A stretch of 64,000 nucleotides of DNA from positions 1 to 64,000 of the forward strand of contig JBFMAX010000006.1 of NCBI GenBank assembly GCA_040755395.1, given 5' to 3'. Made by a program: the position numbers and the translations under genes. Under the pieces are notes generated by a model that saw nothing but the letters and a program-made list of their open reading frames with translations, ran no database searches and was not told where the DNA came from. This stretch comes from Nitrospirota bacterium. Lineage in GTDB: Bacteria; Nitrospirota; Nitrospiria; Nitrospirales; Nitrospiraceae. Below are positions 1 through 8,765 of the stretch, one piece after another (the first letter of the stretch is position 1; each line of letters starts with the position of its first letter).

Positions 1-126
1 GGGAAGCGGTTCGAGATGTACAACGACACCGTGCTGGGCTTCAACAAGTCGGGCAAGGAGGTCGTGCGGCAGCAGGTGGAGGAGCCGATCTACATCCGCC
101 CGGCCGAGCGCGTGAACTGGCTGTAA
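1..126 (+). CDS. C-terminal end of an unidentified protein (partial)
   Basis: The first 41 codons form an open frame ending in TAA; the gene begins outside the window. The fragment ends in a charged stretch followed by IYIRPAERVNWL. I do not recognise the family from so short a piece. It is followed 25 bases later by a strong terminator-like hairpin, so it is the last gene of its transcription unit. That this is coding rests on the open frame reaching the window edge and on the terminator position. Confidence 0.6.
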   Translation, partial: GKRFEMYNDTVLGFNKSGKEVVRQQVEEPIYIRPAERVNWL

Positions 127-150
127 CCACGGCGCGCAGCTGATCCCATC

Positions 151-195
151 GAAGGGCCGGGGGCTCGACGAGCCCCCCGGCCCTTCCTGTTTTTA
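151..195 (+). terminator. rho-independent terminator
   Basis: A GC-rich hairpin, GAAGGGCCGG... paired with ...CCGGCCCTTC with one bulged base and a tiny loop, is followed by a run rich in T (CTGTTTTTAT). It lies just after the stop codon of the partial upstream gene and fits an intrinsic terminator for it. Confidence 0.85.
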
Positions 196-672
196 TCTCC
201 TTTCTGCCGGTTCCTCTTCCGATCCGTTTTCACCGCCCCCGCCTGCCGGTTCCGAGATCCCATACGGCCATCTTCGAGTCCAGAAGAACATCGCGCGTGA
301 GCAACGATTCACAGGCGCCCAGGTCGGCGCCACCCGCATTCCATGCCGCAGGGTAAGCCGAAGGCTCATGGAGACTGCATTGCCATGCTGCAGGACGACC
401 CGAGGGCTCATGAGGAGTGGTGGAAATTCAACGTCTTAACCTCGTCCTGTCTTCCATAATCCAAAAGCCTGGCGCAGAATAAGGATGAGGAGAACACACG
501 CCTGTACAAAGCGGGGATGGGTCATTCAAGTGCTATATTTTGAAGGGCTTGTCTGTGCCGGACAAACGGGGTCTGGCGGAGCCCTGCGTGTGCGAAGGAC
601 TTGGAAGCTGATGCGGCGAAATGCCGAGCACCCGGGGGCGGCGATTGTCGCGAAGACCGGACGAGGTCATAC
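196..672. other. intergenic stretch, no gene seen
   Basis: About 480 bases separate the terminator from the metallopeptidase start. The short open frames here have no recognisable domain, no convincing ribosome-binding site and unlikely composition. The stretch probably carries the promoter of the metallopeptidase/ATP-grasp unit, but I could not pick out a convincing -35/-10 pair. Confidence 0.5.
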
Positions 673-1734
673 GTGACGCAGGGTGGCACGGACGAGGCCG
701 GAATCCTCTCCAGCGCAGCCGATGATCAGCCTTGGGCGGCTTGGCCGGACGACAAGCTCCTGAATCTGAAACTGTGCGATCTGCAGTTGGGTCTCGAGGG
801 GGGATTTCTCTCTGAACAGATTGCGCGGCTGTATGCCGAGCTTGAATCCAGACGATTGGTCTTCAGACCGCACTTTTGGCTGTCCGACGAGTGGTTCACC
901 CCGGACGGAGTCTCCGGGATCGCCATTCCGTTCTATCTGGCGCATCCACGCCTCGCTCGGCTCGAACTCAGCCAAATGCTGGAGGTGGAAGGGGGCACTG
1001 CCGAGTGGTGCATGCGCATCCTGCGCCACGAGACGGGACATGCCATCGAAAATGCCCACCTGCTTCGCCGGCGCCGGCGGCGGCGGCAGTTGTTCGGGAA
1101 GTCGTCGCAGCCCTATCCCGATTATTACACGCCTAAGCCGTATAGCCGCAGCTTTGTGCTGCATCTGGACATTTGGTATGCGCAAAGCCATCCGGACGAG
1201 GACTTCGCGGAGACCTTCGCCGTTTGGCTGGATCCGGATTCAATGTGGCGTGAACGCTACCGCGGCTGGCCGGCGCTCAAGAAGCTCGAATACATGGATC
1301 AGCTCATGCGGGAGCTGGCTGATGTCCCGCCGAAGGTGTCATCCACGCAGGAGATCGATCCTCTCTCGAGTCTCAGCAAGACCCTGCGAGAGCATTACGA
1401 ACAGAAGCGCGAGCGCTACGGCGTGGAACGCCCGAATTTTTACGATGCCGATCTCCGCCGGCTGTTCTCCGACGCGCCTGCTTTCGCCGGTAACAAGACC
1501 GCGGCCGCCTTTCTCAGCCGAATCCGCAAGGAAGTCCGCCGCAAGGTCGCCGGCTGGACGGGGGAATATCAATACACCATCGATCAGGTGCTCGAGAGCA
1601 TGATCGTCCGTTGTCGCGAATTAAATCTGCGGCTTGCTGTTCCGGAAGACCAGGCGAAGCTCGACTTCACGGTGCTGTTGACAGTGCAAACGATGAACTA
1701 TCTCCACAGCGGTCGTCACCGGGTGGCGTTATGA
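673..1734 (+). CDS. putative zinc-binding metallopeptidase
   Basis: A 353-residue protein with a gluzincin-like active site: HETGH (HExxH) about one third in, and a downstream FAETFAVWL segment whose Glu is the expected third zinc ligand. No signal peptide or membrane helix is visible, so it is probably cytoplasmic. I prefer the GTG at 673, preceded by a GAGG sequence, over the upstream ATG at 601, whose extra 24 residues look non-coding. Its stop overlaps the ATG of the following ATP-grasp gene (ATGA), so the two are translationally coupled and presumably act together. An arginine-rich run (RRRRRRR) follows the HExxH helix. Substrate unknown. Confidence 0.8.
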   Translation: MTQGGTDEAGILSSAADDQPWAAWPDDKLLNLKLCDLQLGLEGGFLSEQIARLYAELESRRLVFRPHFWLSDEWFTPDGVSGIAIPFYLAHPRLARLELSQMLEVEGGTAEWCMRILRHETGHAIENAHLLRRRRRRRQLFGKSSQPYPDYYTPKPYSRSFVLHLDIWYAQSHPDEDFAETFAVWLDPDSMWRERYRGWPALKKLEYMDQLMRELADVPPKVSSTQEIDPLSSLSKTLREHYEQKRERYGVERPNFYDADLRRLFSDAPAFAGNKTAAAFLSRIRKEVRRKVAGWTGEYQYTIDQVLESMIVRCRELNLRLAVPEDQAKLDFTVLLTVQTMNYLHSGRHRVAL

Positions 1735-2753
1735 GAAAACTCCGTGTCCTGGTCCTGATGCACGAGGACCTCGTTCCTCCAGAACACACCAACGGGCATG
1801 ATCTGAAGACGGTGGAATGGAAAACCGAGTACGACGTGGTCTCGACGCTCAGGAAGATGGGCCACGAAGTCCGTCCCCTAGGCGTGAAGAGCGACCTGGG
1901 CGTCATCCGGAGCGCCGTCGAGGAGTGGAGACCGCACATCGCCTTCAATCTGCTCGAGGAATTCGACGGCGTGGCGGTGTATGACCAGAACGTCGTGTCC
2001 TACCTCGAGCTGCTCCGTGTTCCGTACACTGGCTGCAATCCGCGCGGGCTGATGCTGGCGCGCGACAAAGCGCTGTCGAAGAAAGTCCTGTCGTTTCACC
2101 GGATTCCATTTCCCGAGTTCATCGTCGTTCCCTTGGGCCGTTCGGTGAAGCGGCCGAAATGGCTCTCATTCCCTCTGATCGTCAAGTCGGTCTCCGAGGA
2201 GGCGTCGCTCGGGATTTCGCAGGCTTCCATCGTCGAAGACGACGAGAAGCTGCGGGAGCGCGTGGCGTTCATTCATAACAGCGTCGGCACGGGCGCCATC
2301 GTCGAGCGGTACATCGAGGGGCGGGAACTTTACGTCGGCGTGCTGGGGAATTCCCACCTGCAGGTGCTGCCGGTGTGGGAGCTGCTGATGGACAAGATGC
2401 CGGACGAGTCCCGCCGCATCGCGACCGAGCGGGTGAAGTGGAGTCGGAAATACCAAGAGAAGTACGGCATCCGGTCGTGCGAAGCCAAGACCCTTCCGGA
2501 GGGAATGACGGAGCAGATCCAGCATCTGGCCAAACGGGTCTATCGCGCTCTCGGACTGAGCGGCTATGCACGGATCGATCTCCGGCTTGACGCGGAGGGT
2601 CGCGTGTACGTCCTGGAAGCCAATCCGAATCCGCAAATCGCCGAAGACGAAGACTTCGCCGAGTCCGCACAGCGGGCTAACCTCTCCTATAGCGATCTGC
2701 TTCAAGATGTCCTGAACATCGGGCTGCGCTGGCGACCTGCCCGCGTCGCCTAG
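1731..2753 (+). CDS. ATP-grasp protein related to D-alanine--D-alanine ligase
   Basis: A 340-residue protein. The N-terminal part has a pre-ATP-grasp fold region (FNLLEEF, LLRVPYTGCN). The ATP-grasp core follows, with LIVKSV, an IVERYIEGREL strand and a C-terminal ARIDLRLDAEG...YVLEANPNPQ metal-binding segment. This is the layout of D-Ala-D-Ala ligases, but the neighbour is a metallopeptidase rather than mur genes, so a role in linking amino acids or modifying a peptide is more likely than general wall synthesis (inference). Start is the ATG overlapping the peptidase stop; the longer frame from 1611 runs inside the peptidase gene and is rejected. Confidence 0.85.
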   Translation: MRKLRVLVLMHEDLVPPEHTNGHDLKTVEWKTEYDVVSTLRKMGHEVRPLGVKSDLGVIRSAVEEWRPHIAFNLLEEFDGVAVYDQNVVSYLELLRVPYTGCNPRGLMLARDKALSKKVLSFHRIPFPEFIVVPLGRSVKRPKWLSFPLIVKSVSEEASLGISQASIVEDDEKLRERVAFIHNSVGTGAIVERYIEGRELYVGVLGNSHLQVLPVWELLMDKMPDESRRIATERVKWSRKYQEKYGIRSCEAKTLPEGMTEQIQHLAKRVYRALGLSGYARIDLRLDAEGRVYVLEANPNPQIAEDEDFAESAQRANLSYSDLLQDVLNIGLRWRPARVA

Positions 2754-2990
2754 CATTACTGCGGCGGCGAGCCCTTTCTTCGACTCTTCAACCAGAAAAC
2801 CGGCTGCGCAAGAGGCCGGAGAAGACACCCGCGTCTTCGTCTGACTCCACTTCAAAGCTGAGGCATCGCGATGCGCCGCGCGCCCTTTGGGATGCCTGGA
2901 TTAAAAAACAGGGCGGCTCTTTACGTGATGAAGAAGGCCCGGCTTCCGAGCGCAGACCGTGGGGCTACCGACGCAACAGATTCCGACCGA

Positions 2991-3545
2991 CTAAGGCCCG
3001 AACCGGATTCCGAACATCACGGCCACGCTGGTATTGTCGTTTGGGACCGGGGGGGAGAGGGTAATGTGATGCAGGTTGACCATCAGAGTCGTGGCCAGCG
3101 CAATGTTTCTGGTGGCCTGGTATTCGGCGGAGAGGCCGAGCGGAATGAAGTGGCTGGTATCGTTGCGGTCGATGTGGTTCGGACCGGCTCCACGATCCAG
3201 ATCCGCGTGCACTAAACCGATTCCTGCAAACGGCACGAGGTTGATGCCGTTGTTGAGTCGCAAATGGTATTTGGCCACTCCGGCGAAAGCGATCTGCGTC
3301 AGATCTCCGGTCGGCGCCAACAACATCATAGGACCGAAGGAGAACGAACGATCCAAATAATAGTCAAGATTAAATCCGAGCGCGAAGACCGTCCCATCGG
3401 TTGTCCCGCTCCAAAAACCGAGGTCCGTGCCGAATCCCCAGCGATTCTCATCCGCTCGTGCGAGGTCGGGCATCGGCGAAGCCAGGACGGCCACCACCAT
3501 GCTTGAGAGCACAACCTTGCTCAACTTGTCACACACTCCGCTCAT
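2991..3545 (-). CDS. outer-membrane beta-barrel protein (OmpW/opacity-like)
   Basis: A 184-residue protein with a signal peptide (hydrophobic VVLSSMVVAVLAS then ADEN). Alternating strands follow, such as WGFGTDLGFWSG and FSFGPMMLLAP, ending in a short strand (VMFGIRFGP). This is typical of small 8-stranded outer-membrane barrels. The start at 3545 has AGAGGAG just upstream; the longer frame adds 21 residues before the signal peptide. It lies alone, with no operon partner. Function unknown. Confidence 0.75.
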   Translation of the reverse strand: MSGVCDKLSKVVLSSMVVAVLASPMPDLARADENRWGFGTDLGFWSGTTDGTVFALGFNLDYYLDRSFSFGPMMLLAPTGDLTQIAFAGVAKYHLRLNNGINLVPFAGIGLVHADLDRGAGPNHIDRNDTSHFIPLGLSAEYQATRNIALATTLMVNLHHITLSPPVPNDNTSVAVMFGIRFGP

Positions 3546-3687
3546 TCCATTCTCCTCTTGCAGAACGACAGCCGCGCGGACTCTATCATAGCGATCTCTG
3601 CGGGACAAGCTTCCGCCGACTTCCCGACGTGTCGAGCCGGCCGGAGAGCGGTGTGATCCTCAATCGGTCTCGAAACACGCCGCCACG

Positions 3688-3912
3688 ATGTTTTCCCAAG
3701 CGAGTCCGGCTCAGACCGCCGAAGCGCGCCGCCGCGACGATGATCGGATTGTTGGAGTAAGCGGAAGCGTTCAGGCGGTCGCGACGCAGGCGGCCGAAAC
3801 GCTCGAAGCCGAAGCGGCCGAGCGTCCCGAGGACAACGCGAACGTCATCCCTCTGATACCGGAGGTGATCCCGGTCGAGATGCTCGACAAGGTGCTCTGG
3901 TGGTTCCGATAG
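3688..3912 (+). CDS. possible small protein of unknown function
   Basis: A 74-codon frame fills an otherwise gene-free gap between the barrel gene and phosphoglycerate mutase. It is Ala/Glu-rich in the middle and ends in a hydrophobic amphipathic stretch (VIPLIPEVIPVEMLDKVLWW). There is no clear ribosome-binding site and no recognisable family. A 117-codon frame on the opposite strand overlaps it and looks less natural. I report it only as a possibility. Confidence 0.25.
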   Translation: MFSQASPAQTAEARRRDDDRIVGVSGSVQAVATQAAETLEAEAAERPEDNANVIPLIPEVIPVEMLDKVLWWFR

Positions 3913-3945
3913 CCGGGATGCGCACCGGAGGCTGAGCAACCTGCG

Positions 3946-4551
3946 CTAGAGATACCGATGCGCCGTGGCCGTTCCCTCAGGGCCGAATTCGTAAAGTAAG
4001 GGAGCGCCGGTGGGAATGTTCAGCTCAAGCACTTGATCCGGCGTCAGACGATCGAGGTGCATCACCAGGGCGCGCAGGCTGTTGCCGTGGGCGGCGATCA
4101 GGATGGTTTCCCCAGCGAGAACGTGGGGTTCAATACGGGATTTGTAATAGGGCAGCACGCGCTCCGCCGTGTCCTTGAGACTTTCTCCTCCCGGCGGACG
4201 AATGTCGTAACTTCGGCGCCACAGCTTAACCTGGTGCTCACCGTATTTCTGCGCTGTTTCCGCCTTGTTAAGTCCCTGCAAGTCGCCGTACATGCGTTCA
4301 TTCAAGGCCTGGTCCTTTTCGATCGGAATGTGGGACTGTCCGATGACTTCCAGAACGATTCGGAGAGTCTCGATCGCTCTGGTCAACACCGACGTAAAGG
4401 CTCGGTCAAAGCGATAACCGATCAGTTTCTTGCCCGCCTCCCGCGCTTCTTCTTCACCCTTCGCCGACAGAGGGACGTCTACCCAGCCCGTGAACCGGTT
4501 TTCTAGATTCCATTGCGATTCGCCGTGACGCAGCAACACCAGCCGACCCAT
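3946..4551 (-). CDS. gpmA: 2,3-bisphosphoglycerate-dependent phosphoglycerate mutase
   Basis: Interconverts 3- and 2-phosphoglycerate in glycolysis. The phosphoacceptor motif RHGESQWN (His9) is followed by [12 protein letters not shown], typical of dPGM rather than general histidine phosphatases. Other family motifs are [36 protein letters not shown] and the second catalytic His in [11 protein letters not shown]. At 201 residues it is shorter than the roughly 250-residue Escherichia coli enzyme because C-terminal material is missing, as in several short bacterial dPGMs. It stands alone between unrelated genes. Confidence 0.92.
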   Translation of the reverse strand: MGRLVLLRHGESQWNLENRFTGWVDVPLSAKGEEEAREAGKKLIGYRFDRAFTSVLTRAIETLRIVLEVIGQSHIPIEKDQALNERMYGDLQGLNKAETAQKYGEHQVKLWRRSYDIRPPGGESLKDTAERVLPYYKSRIEPHVLAGETILIAAHGNSLRALVMHLDRLTPDQVLELNIPTGAPLLYEFGPEGTATAHRYL

Positions 4552-4871
4552 TGCTACTTCTCCCGATTCTTAAAAAGTCTCCATGAGCCTTTGGCCGCGA
4601 CCCATTGCAAATGAAAGACACTGGGTCCCCCGGCAACGGGTACCCGGCAGCATGAACATAAGCGAACAGCTCAGAGCTATTCCCGCTCTCTACTCGCTCT
4701 TTTCTAAAGACGATACGTTTCTCAGACTTGCCACAGGATACGCAATCGCCGCTCCAAGTCAAGCCTCGGACTTCGACAAACGCATCCTCTGGGGCTCCTT
4801 GCAATCACTCCGTGCAGTCAGTACCATGCCGCCTGTTGCCGCGGCTCTTCTTCTTATACGGGCAATGGGTG
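4552..4871. other. intergenic stretch, no gene seen
   Basis: About 320 bases between the divergent phosphoglycerate mutase and the next hypothetical gene. The overlapping short frames show no domain. The stretch must hold both divergent promoters; none was convincing by eye. Confidence 0.4.
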
Positions 4872-5726
4872 ATGGCCTCTGTTCCGGATCCACGAGCTCA
4901 ATCTGGGCAGGAACTCGAGCGCTGGTGGATCGAAATGGCGCGGCGCCTCGGCGTCGGCGAACGGGCGGAGTATTTCTTTAAGCACGCGCTCGGCCCGGGT
5001 CGATTGTTGGAGCGGATCGGGCGGGTGGGAGGAAACATCGACTATCTGTTGTTCGTCTTGATCCGGTATTGGATTCCGCCCGTGCTCCCACCGCCCGGCC
5101 GTGAGCGCATGTCGAAAAACGATCAAGATTATTGGCTGGAATCCGAGCAAATCCTCAAACGCGCGGTCGAACGTTTGAGGGAATTGAAGCCCTTGATCGA
5201 ATTGCTGACGGCCCCGAATCCGCTCACAGCCGCCGCCGACTCCAGCAAAATGCCCCAGAGCACAACTCCGGTGGTGGAAGTGGAACTCGCCCGGATGCTG
5301 GAAGGGATCGCCGAAGTGGCGGGCAGCTACGGCGGGCCTGATTACACGTCGGTCGTCAAGAATTTCGATCCGATTCCGCTTCGGCAGACCCAACCGTTCA
5401 AACACAATAAAAAGAACAGCGCGGAACTGTGGGTGGTCTTTCTGCTGCGGGAACATTTCAAGACGCTGGGCTTAGGCAAGGATCGCTACTGGCCGCTCGT
5501 GGCCGAGGTCTGTGCGGCCGCCGACATCTCCCAGCCGAGCGGCCAATCGTACGGAGCGGAGGAACTCAAATCCTGGTGGCAAAAGAACTGGCCGCGGACC
5601 TACACGCAACTGGAACAGAAAGAGGCCGCGGCCGAACCGGGGGGAGCCGCATACAGGCACGATTTCGAGTGGTTTCAGGCCTGGATCACCTGGCAACGCA
5701 CGCGCGCCCCACTGGCTCCGGCATAG
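4872..5726 (+). CDS. conserved-looking protein of unknown function
   Basis: A 284-residue soluble protein, rich in Trp and charged helices (ERWWIEMARRLG, DQDYWLESEQILKRAVERL, SWWQKNWPRTYTQLEQ). There is no signal peptide, membrane segment or metal motif. The longest frame starts at 4728, but its first 48 residues are cysteine- and proline-rich and unlike the rest. I favour the ATG at 4872, although its ribosome-binding site is weak. I do not recognise a family. Convergent with the following zinc-ribbon gene. Confidence 0.65.
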   Translation: MASVPDPRAQSGQELERWWIEMARRLGVGERAEYFFKHALGPGRLLERIGRVGGNIDYLLFVLIRYWIPPVLPPPGRERMSKNDQDYWLESEQILKRAVERLRELKPLIELLTAPNPLTAAADSSKMPQSTTPVVEVELARMLEGIAEVAGSYGGPDYTSVVKNFDPIPLRQTQPFKHNKKNSAELWVVFLLREHFKTLGLGKDRYWPLVAEVCAAADISQPSGQSYGAEELKSWWQKNWPRTYTQLEQKEAAAEPGGAAYRHDFEWFQAWITWQRTRAPLAPA

Positions 5727-5751
5727 TCACCGGAGAAGTCCGAACATGGTC

Positions 5752-6375
5752 TCAGGCGCTCGTCCGGGTGGGCGCCGGCTGTGTTCGGGGAGGAGCGGGG
5801 CCACCGTGATCGGGCGGCCCCTCTTGCAGAAGGGCGATGAGGAGCGCCACCTTCAAGGCGAATAACCCGACTCCGACCCACACCACGTAGGGTTGAACCC
5901 CTCCGGAATCGTTCAAGATCCGGTCCCTGCTGAGAACGTCCAGGCTCCGTTGCGCTCCGATCTTTGCCAACTGCTCCTTGATGTGCCAGTAATAGATGTA
6001 GTTCGCGCTGGCTCCCGCCATGATCCGCCAGACGAAATCCGCCGACAGATCCTGCGTGAAGTAAAACGCCACGACCGGCCCGACCGCATAGACCAGCGCG
6101 TACAGATACATCTTGCGGTACAGGAACCAAAGGAAGGGCTCAAAGAGAAACGCCGGCCAATTCCACGTGAAGGCGAAGCGGGGTCCGGACGCGGTCGAAA
6201 ATTTCTTGAACGTCTCCAGATACCGATCGGCATTGGGTCCGATGAATTTCCGCCAGAGCTGCGCTTCATCCCAGACAGGTTCGGTCGGCTGGGCGGAGGA
6301 GAACGCGGTCCCGCATTGCTGACAAAAGCGTGCGTCGTCTGGATTGACCTGTTGACAGGTTTCACAGGATTTCAT
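5752..6375 (-). CDS. zinc-ribbon membrane protein with DUF2628-like domain
   Basis: A 207-residue protein. A zinc ribbon sits at the very N-terminus (CETC...CQQC, Cys4/7/18/21). A segment FTWNWPAFLFEPFLWFLYRKMY follows, the hallmark of DUF2628-type inner-membrane proteins, with hydrophobic helices after it (YALVYAVGPVVAFYFTQ, PYVVWVGVGLFALKVALLIAL). The C-terminus is Pro/Thr-rich and probably cytoplasmic. No function is established for the family. Start at 6375 is fixed by the zinc ribbon. Confidence 0.8.
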   Translation of the reverse strand: MKSCETCQQVNPDDARFCQQCGTAFSSAQPTEPVWDEAQLWRKFIGPNADRYLETFKKFSTASGPRFAFTWNWPAFLFEPFLWFLYRKMYLYALVYAVGPVVAFYFTQDLSADFVWRIMAGASANYIYYWHIKEQLAKIGAQRSLDVLSRDRILNDSGGVQPYVVWVGVGLFALKVALLIALLQEGPPDHGGPAPPRTQPAPTRTSA

Positions 6376-6533
6376 GGGCTGAGCTTATCACATTCTCGGG
6401 GCTTCACTCACACGCCGTGTAGATGAAATTTCTCAATGATCAGAAAGAGATAGAAGATTCAGTCGCCGAGTTTGATATTGCTTTCACTCTATCGGTGTGT
6501 TAGTGTCCCTAAATTCATGCAGGGTGGCGCGCG

Positions 6534-7727
6534 ATGCCGACCGAGGAGCTCAAGCAAGACGCGGAACGTTATCTGATGCCGACCTACGCACGACAGCCAA
6601 TTTCGATCGTGCGTGGTCGGGGGAGCCGCGTCTATGACATGGAAGGGAGAGAGTACATCGATTTTGTCGCCGGAATCGCGGTGAATGTCTTAGGCCATGC
6701 CCATCCGGATTTGACGCTGGCCATCCAAAAGCAGGCCCAACATCTCCTTCACGCTTCCAACCTCTATTACACCGAGCCGCAGATAAGATTGGCCCAGGCG
6801 TTGGTCGACCATTCATTCGCCGACAAGGTGTTTTTCTGCAACAGCGGTGCGGAGGCGAACGAAGCCGCGATCAAGTTGGCCAGGCGCTATTCATTCGAGA
6901 AGTACGGGCCTGGTCGGCATGACATCATCACGATGCGGAATTCATTCCATGGCCGGACTCTCGCGACCCTAACGGCGACCGGTCAGGAAAAAGTGCAGAA
7001 GGGCTTCGCCCCGCTCGTTCCAGGGTTCAGCTATGCGACGTTCAACGACCTGGCGGAGGTGGAACGAGCCATCACCGCCAAGACAGCCGCGGTGATGCTG
7101 GAACCGATCCAGGCCGAAGGCGGAGTCCAAGTCGCAGATCGCACCTATTTAAAGGGACTACGGGAGTTGTGCCGGCAACGGGACGTCCTGTTGATTTTCG
7201 ACGAGGTCCAGACCGGCATGGGCCGCACAGGCACCCTCTTTGCGTACGAACAATTCGGTGTCGAGCCGGACATCATGACCCTCGCCAAGGGACTGGGCGG
7301 CGGCGTCCCGATCGGGGCCTGCCTCGCGACCGGCCGAGTAGCGGAGGTCTTCACCCCGGGGACCCATGCGTCCACATTCGGCGGCAATCCGCTGGCTTGC
7401 GCCGCCGGGTTGGCCGTGCTGCGGGTCCTGCTGGAAGGGCGGATCCTGGACCACGCCCGCCGGATGGGAGATTATCTGGCCAAGGGCTTGGCGGAATGCA
7501 AAGATCGGCACCGTATGGTGAGAGACGTGCGCGGCCTCGGCTTGCTGCAAGGAATGGAGCTGGCGATCGACGGCCAGCAGATTGTGACGGACTGTCTGGC
7601 TCGCGGACTCTTGATCAACTGCACGATGGAACGGGTCTTACGTTTCATTCCACCCCTCATCATCACCCAGCGCGAGATTGATCGCTTGTTGGACGCGCTG
7701 TCGCAGGTACTCAACAAACGAGCGTAA
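6534..7727 (+). CDS. argD: acetylornithine aminotransferase
   Basis: Transfers the amino group to N-acetylglutamate semialdehyde in arginine synthesis; PLP enzyme of class III, 397 residues. Visible motifs are the N-terminal MEGREYIDFVAGIAVN, the phosphate-binding NSGAEANEAAIKLAR, FDEVQTGMGRTG with the cofactor Asp, and the Schiff-base Lys in LAKGLGGGVPIGA. It is the first gene of a same-strand run argD-argF-argG-argH spaced by only tens of bases, so probably an operon. Other transaminases of this class (for example succinyldiaminopimelate or GABA enzymes) are similar, but the context fixes the assignment. Confidence 0.95.
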   Translation: MPTEELKQDAERYLMPTYARQPISIVRGRGSRVYDMEGREYIDFVAGIAVNVLGHAHPDLTLAIQKQAQHLLHASNLYYTEPQIRLAQALVDHSFADKVFFCNSGAEANEAAIKLARRYSFEKYGPGRHDIITMRNSFHGRTLATLTATGQEKVQKGFAPLVPGFSYATFNDLAEVERAITAKTAAVMLEPIQAEGGVQVADRTYLKGLRELCRQRDVLLIFDEVQTGMGRTGTLFAYEQFGVEPDIMTLAKGLGGGVPIGACLATGRVAEVFTPGTHASTFGGNPLACAAGLAVLRVLLEGRILDHARRMGDYLAKGLAECKDRHRMVRDVRGLGLLQGMELAIDGQQIVTDCLARGLLINCTMERVLRFIPPLIITQREIDRLLDALSQVLNKRA

Positions 7728-7749
7728 CGAACCGCGCGAGGAGGTCGCC

Positions 7750-8754
7750 ATGGCAGGACGTCCTGTCAGCGTGACTGGCCGACAGCCTGGCCAAGGGCTC
7801 GGAAAAGACTTGCTGCATGTCGGCCTTATCCCCAGGCAGGACATCGACGCCTTGCTGCGCCTGTCCATCGGATTGAAGCGCGCCCACCGACGCGGCGGAA
7901 CCCCTCGGCTGCTGGCCGGCAAGATGCTCGGGCTCTTGTTTCAAAAGCCGTCGACGCGGACGCGCGTATCGTTCGAAGCCGGCATGAATCAACTGGGAGG
8001 GCAGGCGATCGTCCTCCCGATGGCCGACATCCAACTTTCGCGCGGGGAAAGCATCGCCGACACGGCGCGGGTGCTGTCGCGGTACCTGGACGGCTTGGTG
8101 ATCCGGACCTACGACCACGTAACCGTCGAAGAGTGGGCCAGAGAGGCGACGATTCCGGTCATCAACGGGTTGACCGATCTGAGCCATCCCTGCCAAGCGC
8201 TCTCCGACCTCTTGACGATTCGCGAAAAAAAGGGCCGCCTCAGAGGGATCAAGATCGCGTATGTCGGCGACGGCAACAACGTGGCCAATTCCCTCATCGA
8301 GGCGGCGGCCAAAATGGGCATGGCGATCGCCCTCGGCTGTCCTGCCGGCTATCAGCCGGATCAACATATAGTCGATGTCGCCCGGGTCGAAGCGCAGCAG
8401 ACCGGCGGCGTCATCGAGATCAGCGAAGATCCCGTCGTGGCGGTCAAGGAAGCCGATGTGGTCTATACCGACGTCTGGATCAGTATGGGCCGTGAGCGGG
8501 AACAGGCCCGTCGCCTGAAAGCCTTGGCTCCCTACCAACTGAACGAGCGGCTCTTGCGGCGCGCAAAGCCCGATGCCATCGTGATGCATTGTCTGCCGGC
8601 GCACCGCGGCGAAGAAATCACGGCCGACGTCCTGGATGGTCCGCGATCGGTCGTCTTGGATCAGGCCGAGAACCGCCTGCACATGCAAAAGGCCATCCTG
8701 GTCACGTGGCTGTCGAATCGGGGAGCCACGCGTCGAGGTCGCAGGCAGGCATAG
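7750..8754 (+). CDS. argF: ornithine carbamoyltransferase
   Basis: Makes citrulline from ornithine and carbamoyl phosphate. The 334-residue protein has the carbamoyl-phosphate motif [10 protein letters not shown], the HPCQALSDL motif and the catalytic [11 protein letters not shown] near the C-terminus. The start at 7750 follows GAGGAGGTCGCC; the longer frame from 7678 begins inside argD. A roughly 25-residue N-terminal lead precedes the usual start of the fold ([18 protein letters not shown]). Twenty-two bases after argD and 11 before argG. Confidence 0.95.
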   Translation: MAGRPVSVTGRQPGQGLGKDLLHVGLIPRQDIDALLRLSIGLKRAHRRGGTPRLLAGKMLGLLFQKPSTRTRVSFEAGMNQLGGQAIVLPMADIQLSRGESIADTARVLSRYLDGLVIRTYDHVTVEEWAREATIPVINGLTDLSHPCQALSDLLTIREKKGRLRGIKIAYVGDGNNVANSLIEAAAKMGMAIALGCPAGYQPDQHIVDVARVEAQQTGGVIEISEDPVVAVKEADVVYTDVWISMGREREQARRLKALAPYQLNERLLRRAKPDAIVMHCLPAHRGEEITADVLDGPRSVVLDQAENRLHMQKAILVTWLSNRGATRRGRRQA

Positions 8755-8765
8755 AGGAAGGACCC

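Noticed and set aside
193-411. 72-codon leftward frame after the first terminator
   Set aside because: Starts inside low-complexity sequence, no ribosome-binding site, Arg/Pro/Gly-rich and ends in the terminator region.
667-1191. 174-codon leftward frame
   Set aside because: Antisense shadow of the zinc metallopeptidase gene, whose HETGH and Glu motifs show which strand codes.
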